Part shown: positions 21,148 through 33,100 of the stretch, piece by piece
Numbering within the stretch: the stretch's first letter is position 1
Layout: each line of letters starts with the position of its first letter
DNA from: Spodoptera frugiperda
Lineage: Eukaryota > Arthropoda > Insecta > Lepidoptera > Noctuidae
Reading direction: 5' to 3'
NCBI RefSeq assembly: GCF_023101765.2
Contig: NC_064223.1
Coordinates: 2,604,001-2,668,000 of the forward strand
Length of the DNA: 64,000 nucleotides
Translations under genes and position numbers: made by a program
Notes under the pieces: generated by a model
The model's database searches: none
What the model saw: the letters and a program-made list of their open reading frames with translations, nothing else
Told to the model about the DNA's origin: nothing

Positions 21148-24100
21148 ATGTTTGCTGTTATTTTTGCTTGTCTCTTTCTGGGAGCTTATGGTGAGTATTT
21201 TTTTATATATATATAGTTGACTCTCGATAATTTGGACCTTATGGTAATTCGAAGTTAACACGAGGTCCCTAGATTTTTTTTATATTTCGAACTAAATCTA
21301 TACACTTTAAGCACTCGGTCTTTCGAAAAAAAAACGTCATTACTAAGTAAAAAAATTACTCGTTAATTGAGTAGTTTTCTAGGACAAAAATAAATTATTT
21401 TGACATTTCAATATATAATTTATTTTACGATATACTTATTTACTAGCTTTTGCCCGCGATCGTTCGCGTTAATAGTGACTTCCGGCAAATTTTTGGTTTT
21501 AACCACATTTTCCCATAGCTATAGGCTTTATGATGATGAGTAGTTCCCGATCTATTTTTCAAAAATGAGATGTAGAAGATATTCCGAACTCTCAAAAATC
21601 AACATAAGAGCTCTGCGTTTGATTTTAATATTGTATACTACTTTTGAAAAAATATTTAAAAACGGACTTTAACTAAGGAAATAATAATCTTTCCGAGAGT
21701 TAAGTGATAAACTAACTTAAAACTAAAGAAAGCTTCGAATTACGAATTTGTAACAATTAAAAAAGAAATTATTTAGAACCTATCCTTTATGCTATAATTC
21801 AAGCTTAAACTTGCGATTCGACTTATCTAAGTATTAATCTATAAATTAGACTTACAATTTTATTAAAAAAATACGTACAGTAACTATTAATTATCGATAC
21901 CAAACTAAACCTACGTTTTAGTTTTTAAATTTCAGGAAAACCCAACAAATAAACTTATTCATTGACAAATACAACGATCTTTAATTTAGAATATACGAAA
22001 AGCAGGACCACTACAGACAAATAATATCATACGACTGATAATAACATTTTCTACAATTATAGTGAAGCGATCGGCCGATACCCAACCAAATAATTGTAAC
22101 AAAACCATAGCGCAATCTATCGATCCTTACCAATCGAGGATAAAGACAACTTGGATTATTTATTTATACTCCTCGGGCATTTTCTTTGTACTAAAAGTTT
22201 AAGTTATATTATAATTTTTTTCATACCTTTTTACTATTTGTTCCTTTTTTTATCATTAAAATTTAACTGAACCGAAGTCGTGACTAAAATGTATTATGTT
22301 ATACATTGCTTTTTACTGCAAACTGTAAAAACATTTCCAATGAATTAAAACAATAACATAACTGAACAATTCTAGATTACACCATTGCAACGATACGCCA
22401 TTAACGGATTGCAAGGAACAGCACGACATAATTGTACTATAAGTACGAAATTGAACAATAGATGGCGCTGTGTCCGGAATAAATTTAGTTTTTTATTTTA
22501 TTTATTTTTAGTTTTATTCTATTTCAGATTTTTATTTTTATAAATTTTAATTTTTATAAATTTTTACATTTTAAGAACTTATTTTTATTTTATTATTTTA
22601 TTGTTATTTTATTTTTATTTTATTTTTATTTTTATTTTTATTTTTATTTTTATTTTTATTTTTATTTTTATTTTTGTTTTTACATATTTTTATTTTTATT
22701 TTTATTTTTATTTTTATTTTTAATTTTATTTTATTGGGATTTTAAATTTTTATTTTGCTCCGTTATTTTTATTTTATTTTTATTTTATTTTTATTTTATT
22801 TTTATTTTATTTTTAATTTATTTTTTGATTTTTGAAATAAAAATATATCTATGTCCTTTCTAAGGTTCTAAACTATATCTGTACCAAATTTCAACCAACT
22901 TCCGTCAAATATTCATTAATGGTATAAGCATAGAATGTTCGAGGATTCTTTAACCTGACATAACTTTTTTATTTATGAACCGATTGACATGAAACAAACA
23001 CTAAATGTAATTTTAAGCATCCCACAATATATTCGTGAAAACTCCATCTCAACTCGATCAAGCCGGGAAAAGATTAGCGCGCACAGATAACAGACAAACA
23101 GACAAACAGAAAAAGACAAACAGACAAACAGACAAACAGACAAACAGACAAATAAAAAGTTAATTAATTTTTGGGTTCGACATCGACATAACAATAACCC
23201 CTGTATTTTTTTTATTTTTATTTTCAATGTACAGACAGCACTTTTCTACGATTCTTATTTATGTTAGATTAAATTTTTCTGGCTAATTTTAGAGAAGTAA
23301 ATATGCTTTTTGACGCACAAAAATAAGACGTCATAAGTTGCGATCTCCTACATAATAAAGAAAAGTATAGTTTTTGACATTTCGATAAAAGTATTGAATT
23401 TGACTAGTTGGAAACTATCGTATTCTAAAACATAGGGAGAAATAGACAGAAAGACCTCAAAGTTTGCAAAGGTGAGGCAACCTGAGGCAAGCTCAAATGG
23501 ACCATTGGATGATTGGGACATTCGTTAATTCGAAATATTTTAAAAGTCCCTCGAATTTTGAATTAATGAGAGTCGACTGTATTTCCATTAATACATTACA
23601 TACTTACTTCTCATAACATAGGTAGCGAAAACTGCAATTATTTTTCACCAAAATACACCTACATTTTACTTTTCATCATAATTATTTCTCATTTTCCTGA
23701 AATCAATTTCAGCTCTTTCCTTCACGTTAAAATAAATTATTTCTTTAATACTTCACCGGGAATTCGCGCGAAAAATGTAAAGCTGCAAAGAGATTTTCGT
23801 GAAACTGATTAATAACATTTTTTAAATTATGAAACTTCATTTTCTTTGTGAAATTCGAATGAGTTACATGGGTCTTCTTACGAAGAATAGTTAGAAAGCT
23901 ATCTATCTGGTAGCATTATATGGGATTCGTAACATAACAGAAAATAAAATATACTGCATTTTACAAGTCCCACTTCTGTCTATCCTTTAAAGGATATTAA
24001 ATGCGCGATGTTATATGATATATAATTAACACAGTCCCGTCCATTACACGTGCAAACTGCATCCCACACTCGTTGGTTCCGTGAAATAATGATTAATTCT

Positions 24101-27100
24101 GACCTTTCAACCTTTCAACGGGATATTTTTAACTGGATTGCAGGCACGAAATACGGAACATATAAGTATATGTATTTAAAAGAGATAGTTTAAGTTACAC
24201 GTGCACAATTTGGCGTTGTTCAGTTGCTTTATTCTCAAAAGTTTCATTTCAGACAGATACTGTTATAGAAACATAATTATGAAGTCTCCCCGTTTATGAA
24301 AAACATTTTAAAAATAACTTTGTGCTGAAAAAGTAAACATTAAATAAAAATATCAATGTTAAAGAGTAACAAGTTTTATTGTCATTTGTTTTAAACGTAA
24401 AACGTTGCCATTCATACTAGGAGACTGGGTCTTGGGTGCGTTTACAAACAACAAGACACCCAGACCCGAAACCACAATTTGTGGATCACACAAATAGACG
24501 CTCCGTGCGGGTAACGAACTCGCTACACATTGCGCGGCATAATAGCCCAGCCACCGCACCAATCGTGCAGTCATAACCGCACCATCCATATAATACTACT
24601 TACATCATCAATTACTACATAGGTATAATAAGAGCTTCGGACTACCTAACAGGTTACCGAGTTTCCGGCTCGAAAAGCAGGAGTAGGAACGGGGTGATTT
24701 TTAGCCAGTAAGAGTCTGACACTCCCTCTCACCGCGCCCAAGGCGGGAGAAGTTATTGCATGATCTTCCTCCCTAAAAAAAGAGCCTTAAAAATACAAAC
24801 TACATTAAAAGCACAAAATATGTATTCATTTCATACCATCTACATTGTTATAGTTTCTATTGTGCGACATCTCGTCCCGCGATCCCGCCGTCTCGTCCCG
24901 CCATCTCACAATCCCGCCATTTCACGTCGTCTCCCTGTTTTTTGCCAGTCTCTTTCACCAACAACTAAGAACAATACTAATGAGCTTCGCTATTTGTCCC
25001 CATACAGTTCGTCATTCTAAATAAGTAGATTATGACGTAGTTTTTGCGCCTCCATACTTACGATGCAGTTTGTTGTTTTTGCGTGAAAGAAAAACAAATA
25101 TTATCTTTGTTTGTTATTCCATACATCGTCATTAACTTTTACGTTTTGTAGTGTTAGCAGAATGGACTAGTTAAATCACTGCTATACTACTACTTCTATT
25201 TACTTAATAATTGAATCGTATATTATATTTTTAGTCAGAAAACTCAATCATTACTGAATTTAATATGGAACAGCAACCTCTCTATATACATACGTGTATA
25301 AAAAATCAATTGCTGTTAATTTAGTATCGCTAAAACTAAAAATCTGCTGGACCGATTTGGCTAGTTTTGATCTTTAATTATTAAGTAAGTTCAGGAAAGT
25401 TTAAGTGAGATTTTCAACATCTTTGAACGGCGGATCAAAACTGCTGGAACAGCTAGTTAGATTTACTAATATTTATTGTTTATTATTTCATTTGTCACTT
25501 TTGTACATTTACAGTGTTTGATTTCTGTAGTTATAGGTTCTATATTCTAAGATGAATGTTTTTTGCTGAACCATAAAGCCATTTTAAACTCTTTTCAACT
25601 ATATTTAAAGTACCTTTTCTATTACAACGTCCAGAGTATTATACAAAAACCTTTTTACAGGTGCCGTGCTTCACGCGCCAATTGTCCCACCACCTCTACA
25701 GCAGGGCGGAGTATCATATGAGCTGCCATGGCCCTTCATCATGCCAGGAAGCAGGATAGTGGGTGGAACAGCAGCTCCTGAAGGTCGAGTCCCGTACCAG
25801 GCGTCCTTGAGGAGTATACTGAACGCTCACTTCTGTGGTGGATCTATTCTGAATGAGAGGTGGATTCTGACGGCTGCTCATTGTACTGTTGGGTAAGGAT
25901 ATTTTTATTTTGAAGAACAAGCCCTTTATGCAATAGGTTGCTTATGGGCAGACGTGCTCCATTGTAGGCCGCATCATCACTTACCATCAGCTAAACGAGA
26001 TAGCGGCCAAACGTCAGCCCATTTTAACATCGAAAAAAGTAAAAACATAGTTGTTAGTATTGTCTGCCATGATCGTCCCTTTACGGGGCAATCGTTTAGC
26101 TTTGGCAACAGAGATGTCCTATGCTACGTCGTTGGCACAATTGCAAACTGAAATAATATAATTGATTTTATTGACTACGGGGCAATGATCTGAGATGCGA
26201 AATCTTGACAGATTCGGGCTATCAAGTTAGACGCAGAACTATTATTTTAATGAATTTTAAGTAATTTACTACCGTACTTCTAATTTTACTTAATATGATT
26301 TTATAATAAAGTTATTGTACTCGTACAAAGGTCATGCAAAAGGGGTTAGGAAACAAACATGCCCAAAAGGAGTTTAGTTGTATTTGTCAAATAGGAAGTC
26401 TTAGCCGGAAAAATATTATAATGTAAAGATGATCATCATTTAAGGTTTGACAATATCCTGACGCAAGGCATATTAGGCCCTAAACCAATTTATTATAGGT
26501 GATAATCGTCAATCATGCTATTATTGGACGAAGACCCTATGTGAACAGATTTACAATAAGGTATCACCCATTTAAGTCGTTTGGCTTAGGTTCAAAATAA
26601 TATCAGTTATGTCTTAGTAGGAATTTGCTTTATGTTGAACGAAAACGTAAGGAGAGGTTGTCCGACGATATAGATTTTTTATTTCGAATGAAAAAACGAA
26701 TCAGAGCACCGGACATAATTTTAAGTCTCGTTTCGATCTCGTTAAACCTAAAACAAACTCATACTAAGGGTACTGATATCAATAGAATACTGGCCTAAGT
26801 GAGTATAGCTATTCGTGACTACATATTTAAACAGAGAACGTGAAACAGCAAGGTCCTCTGATGGACAAAAATCTTTTACATCTCATTTGATTTCTCGTCC
26901 GACCTCGGCGAAAAAAGTCTTTAACACTACAAGAATTCCTCTGTAGTAACCTTTCAAAATGATTAAATCTCAATAACTTTTCTCGAAATGAGTAGCTCAC
27001 CAATATTCTCAGTTAAACTCTTAATAGGTTTAATGAAATTCATTGTTTGTGTAGAATTTTGTAATAAAACTGCGCACCTCTTTAAATTTATTAGGAAATC

Positions 27101-30100
27101 GGTCCACGGTTCAGTTAAGTGATTACATTAAAATTTTAATAAGTTGTTTGTGCTTTTGTATAGGTGGCCATTCTGAGATATTTCGGCCTCTCATTTCATT
27201 TGGTAAACTGATATCCTTTGTTGAGTTTTGTTGGTATCTAATAGAACAATGATTATTTGTAACCAAAAATAGCATTTCGTAGCTTAACGATTTTGACCTC
27301 TACTATAAATTGGTTTAGCAGCAGAAGGTTTTGCCTAAAGTGGAGTGGAAGGAGTGTAGTTGGGTCTTAAACGTCAAAATAATCTGACTATAATGCACAA
27401 CGTTACATTAGCGTGCGAGAGATTTTGTAAACAGGACTTATGACATAAGCGCACGTTGATAATGCCCAATAAAGGGCTATGCCTGCAAAGTCAAATGTAA
27501 TAGCTAAGCTATGAAACTATGTAACCGATTTAACCGATACTAAGCAAATGTAGCTCATTAAAAAAGACGCCTCTGCCTGTCTCCAACTTCGCCCGCGTAA
27601 TTGTAGAGAGAATTCTTTTGTTCCAATTTTTGCGAAAATATCGCGAAAATAAATCGTTTATCTTATATAACATTCTTTTTTTCCTAATTTATTCAAATAT
27701 ATATTTGAAAAAAAAAACGAAACTGCCAATCTCACGAGATCCAGAAATCGCCCAAATCTCGCAAGATTTGCATTGCCTAGTTAAGACAATATGAAGAAGT
27801 CATTGCCCCGTAGTGCCACAATTGTAGATGATAATTATGTAAAGAATCTAATCAATAACTTGCATCCCACACATCATCATAACACTATCAATTAAAATAA
27901 CGAATGATACATTAATGTCGGCAATGCGTGGGATATTGTCAGGTGTAATAAACTTCAGCTGAAGGCTACAGGAAAATATTGGCCAAATATATAACATATC
28001 TGTACTAGAACCGGGCTAAAGGTTCCTGTAATTGCCAATCTATTACTTTTCTATATATATAATGGTATTTCTATGTAACTTTATGTTTTCACACGTGTTT
28101 TCCAAGTACACATATATTGTAAGAGTATTTATTATATTTACTTTGCTTTTGTATGGGATAAGGCAGTAAATGAGCAGACCGATCTCCTGATGGTATGAAA
28201 TCGGCACCGCCAACACGAAACACCAGAGGCGCTACATTTGCGTTAATAGCCTTTTCGGGGTTAGGAATTTGAGGATTGTTGGGGATTCAAGGATTGGGGA
28301 GATTGGAGAGCCCCCTTAATTGGGGATCATTTTTAATGTAAAGTAACTTGATTGGCTTGTTGTTCTAGGATTTTGTTAGACATGATGTATTTACAGTATA
28401 ATACTGGATCAAAAATGACGTTACTATAATTTAATCTGCCTAATAGGCACCTATAGACTGCTAGCCCAACAGAATGCTTTTGCCACCACCCCTACTCATC
28501 ATGAAGGCGTCAAAAGATCAATTATAGGACCACAGATTCGACGGAGACCAAGCAACAGCGGTCTCTAATAAACCTCAACCTTCTAACTGCTATCTCCAAA
28601 CTGCTTCCAATTTCAAAGAAAACAACAATACTACATAACTTATTTTCCTTACAGCCAATCAAAATACTCGATGCTAGTAGTAGTGGGCACTACGAACCGG
28701 CTGATTGGAGGAGACACCTACTCAGTAGACAGTATCCTCATCCATGAGAAGTATGACAGTTCTGAGATCAAGAATGACGTCAGCGTCATCAAGGTCAGCA
28801 GAGAGATCAAGTTCAGTGACGTGGTGAAGCCGATTGAACTGCCAACTGAAGATACTGGCGCTGGAGTAGACCTGTTCCTTAGTGGCTGGGGACGGCTTTC
28901 TGTGAGTATTCTTCTTTTTACTTCTTTTTATTCAGAAGAGTTTTTAGTTGTGACTTGTGAAGAATGGTGTCAATTATGAATCAAAATTTTAGACATCAAT
29001 TTATTACTAAACTAGCTTTCACCCGATTTACTCGGCTCCTTATGATCGTAGCGTGATGTTTTATGGCCTATAACCTTCTTCAATAAATGGACTAATCAAC
29101 ACATAAAAAATATTTTAAATATGAGCAGTAGCTCCGGAGATAAACGCGTTCAAACAAAGACACAAACAAGCTTTTCAGCTATACTTAAATAATAAAAAAA
29201 AATATTACTCAATACTTATTTCGTAAAGACCCATGTGTGTCATAAAGTGCAATAAAATTCAAATAAGTATGTAGGGGCTTGACACCACTTGACCTGTAAA
29301 GAAGGCAAAAAATCAAATAAACGCACATTCAAATCACGAGAGGTACTTACATACTCCTTGCTTTGTCACTTGAGTCCTAAGAATTGTCACAACACAATAT
29401 AAACGCCTTTAAAGGTAAGCGTCCACAGACCCGCATCGTACGCATCGGACGGATCGCATTAAACGGATTAATTTTTCAGACTGCGTCCACTGTATTGAGC
29501 AATCGGATTGCCGATACCACTTTCACTCGGATTTTTGGCATCGGCATTCCGTATGACATCATCGGTACGCATCGCAAGTAGACATTGCTGACGGGCGGTC
29601 TGTACTGTGCGGATCAGTGGACGCTTTTGTATGAGCCTCTATACAAGACAAACTAAAATCCGATGCGTGCGATGCGTACGATGCGGGCCTGTGGACGCTT
29701 ACCTTAAGAGGGTGACAAGAAAAGGGAAATGCAAACATCTCGTGAAAAGATTTTCAATTTCGAAGTTCCAAAGTCAAATAGGAAATGAAACGTTTCCCGT
29801 TTATTTCCCCTTTAAAATTACCGTCGAAGATTTATTTATGTTCTAACCATACACAACAATTACTTTTGTCGCGGAATTCAAAGAATTGTTGATTCAGTTG
29901 CCGTATGTGAAAGAAACCTAGGAAGGTATGATGTCTAGATTGAGTAGAGTGTTGAGTTATAGATTTTTGAAGAAGATTCATATACGGGCTATAGTCAGAA
30001 TTAGCATACGAATTGTGGGCTCTTTATATGTATGGTATGTGGTCTATTTCTTGTGTGGTATGTGGTATTGTGTTTAACTTGGGGAGATAAAGCTAAATAT

Positions 30101-33100
30101 TTTTCGAAATGATTCTACTTTTTGAAATAAATTGCTGCTGCATATGAAGTACTGATATTCTACCGGGTCTTAATTATTTCGTGCTGAATCCAACAAGAGT
30201 TTATTTTACTTTCGTCATTCTGTTGAAGTATTTCCCCCAAAACATTACACTGATAAAAACTATATCTACAACAGACGTTTGACAAAATGACCTCTTTTTA
30301 CCTACCTGAAAAAATACAAACATATTCTTTTTTTCAAAAAACAGTTGCGTAGATACAGGGTGGCATGAAAGTTGACCCTCTGCACTATTATTATTCCCGG
30401 CACATTTGTAGGGCTGCCTAATTGTGTCATTAGTGCTTCGTAGAAACCCTTATTTCGGGCAGGGCTGCTAGGTAGTAGACAGTTAAGTGGTTGATATTTA
30501 GTTTTAACGTAGTTGGTTAATATTTTTTTCTATAGTCATAGTGATATTTGGTGACAATGTAGTAGGACATTTTTTCATAGTGTACATTTAGTAAGTTATT
30601 CTATAGGGTATGAGATATTAACGGGAAATCTGAATTTGAGTCCAATTAATGTTAATACAACTAACTATGTATTTAATCAGATTTACAATACAAATCTTGT
30701 TTACATTGTTATAAAACATACACATAAATAACTTATATCTACAACTTCACTTAATATCATCTTTCTAACTAAAAGAAACACTCATACAGACTAATAAACA
30801 CGAAAAACTTTCCGTACATAAAATATTAGTAGAGTAAAAGTAAACATGATAAGTTTCATCGTTCGACAACCCTGTGCACCTCAACAAGTTACAACATTTG
30901 CCGGGGCCCGTACCATTACATTACGCCGGCACTTCAGTTTATGTGTTTTGTTACTTCATCGAGCGCTAGATTGTACCTAAGTGTACCTAGGGCATACAGA
31001 TGTCTTTCAAGGTCATTTATATCAACAGTTTCAGTTTTATTTACTTTTCTTAAATATCTTTGTAATGTTAATGTTTTGAGCTAGACTAGCTAGAAAGCTA
31101 GCTTTTCTTGGAAAAGAAAAAGTTCTCTATTAAACAGTTAATCAGTTTTTAAAGTACAGGATCAATCAAGTACAGAATCAGACCAAATTCTTTTGAATAC
31201 AGAAGAATTGTAACTTCATTTAGTTGTTTTTTTATCATATAAGCTGGTAAACGAGCAGACAAATTACCTGCTGGTAAGCAATCGCCACCGCCCATAGACG
31301 CCCGAAACACCAGAAAGGTTACAAGTGCGTTGCCGGCCTTTTGGGGGTTAGGAATTTAAGGGTTGTTGAAGAATAAGGGATGAGGCACTCCGCTTATATC
31401 GCTTACACACGCAAACGTTGTTTCACGTCGGTTATCTGTGAGGCTGTGGTATCACTTCGGTTGAGCTGGCCCATTCGTGTCAAAGCATGGCTCTCCCACA
31501 CTATGGGAAGTTTTCCATAGAATTTTAATGAGCAAAAGCCTCCTCGTGAGCAGACGAGTTGCTAATATCCCTAGAGACAGACAGGTAGACAGCCGGCTTA
31601 GGAACTGCAGTTTGATCACTAACACTAAGGCACTGTAGTCTCATCATCATCACCATCATTAACAGCCTATAAGTGGCCACTGCTGACCAAAGACCTCTTA
31701 TCACACGGAGAAGGTTTGAGCATTAATCACCACGCTTATTCAATGCGGGTTGGCAAAGTCTTTGTAGTCTATAGCGCATTAATCTTGGTATCCAATTATT
31801 TTTATGGAACTCGGCGTCACCTGATGGTAAGCAATCGCCGCCGCCAATAAACACTTGAAACACCAGGAATCGGGGATTTGGAAGGGGAGAGTTGGACCTC
31901 CGGTAACCTCAGTCACAAAATTTTAAATCTCATCATATACCTACCTATATAAATAGCCATTTAGCTATATCCTAAGTCTAGACATTCTGAGTACGGCTTC
32001 ATAATCGCAGTTTATTACCTAATTTAATATGCTGAAGTGAAGAAATTGGGATGTAGATCGTAGGCTATAAACTCACGCCTACTTTATAAAGATAAATAAG
32101 TTATAATCTTGTTGTAGGAGCTAATTTGTCTTTATTACACTGAATTTTGTGTATTACATTAAAGATTTTATTTAAGTTAATTTTAAAATAATATCATGCT
32201 GAAAATAGAAAAATTCTATATTTTTTTCCTTTAACTAACATATTTTAAATAACTCCTGACATTTTTGACATTTATCTATTGATATCGTATATGAGTTAAT
32301 ACTTAATTCATGGTAAAACATCTGATTGATCGAGTAGTCGCATCGGTCTCGGGTTTCGGGTTCGATTCCCGGGTATGGCAAAGTATTACTTTTTTCGGTT
32401 TGCCGAAAATTTCTCCCTATTAAATAAGCCATACTAAATACAGCCCCTTAATAAATAATAACTAAATACGACTCTGGGCACCATGATATAATTTTCCCGG
32501 AACGAATACCAGCATATGTACGTGCCTTCGAAGTTCGTAGGCGTTCTTCCTCGAAAAATTGACTGCACGGTTGGTGCGGTGGCTGGGCAACCGGCTGCCA
32601 CGCAAGGTGTAACGGGTTCGATTCCCGCACGGAGCAATTCTTTGTGTGATCCACAAATTGTTGTTTCGGGTCTGGGTGTCATGTGTATGTGAACATGTAT
32701 GTTTGTAAACGCACCCACGACACAGGAGAAAATCCTAGTGTGGGGCAACGTTTAAAAAAAAAAAAAAAAATGCTGATTACAGTGTTGATTCACACTAACT
32801 GTATCAAAGTAAGTTAACGTTGTGCGCGAAATTATATCCTCTTTTAACGTATGTAGTACATAGTTGCACTTTAATTATGCGATTGAATATCGGTAGGTAA
32901 GTAGTAAGGCTGCAGGAATCAAGTATTAGAGGACGCCTTACTATGTCTTTGATGTTTGCTAAGTAGCTTAATTAAACTGCTTGACTCATGAAGATGTGTT
33001 TACTTGCGACATCATGTTGTTGCACATAAATGGACCTTACACTTGTTTTCACCAACCTCAAAGAATAAGAAACTAATTTTTTGAAAAAAGATTGGGAAGG

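Noticed and set aside
32561..32637. Possible tRNA gene
   Set aside because: Same argument: SINE B head with family tail and A-run.
32448..32748. Three overlapping - strand frames of 64-104 codons
   Set aside because: All lie on a SINE family B copy; the wording recurs at 853-1031 and 24425-24582 as repeat and not as a conserved protein.
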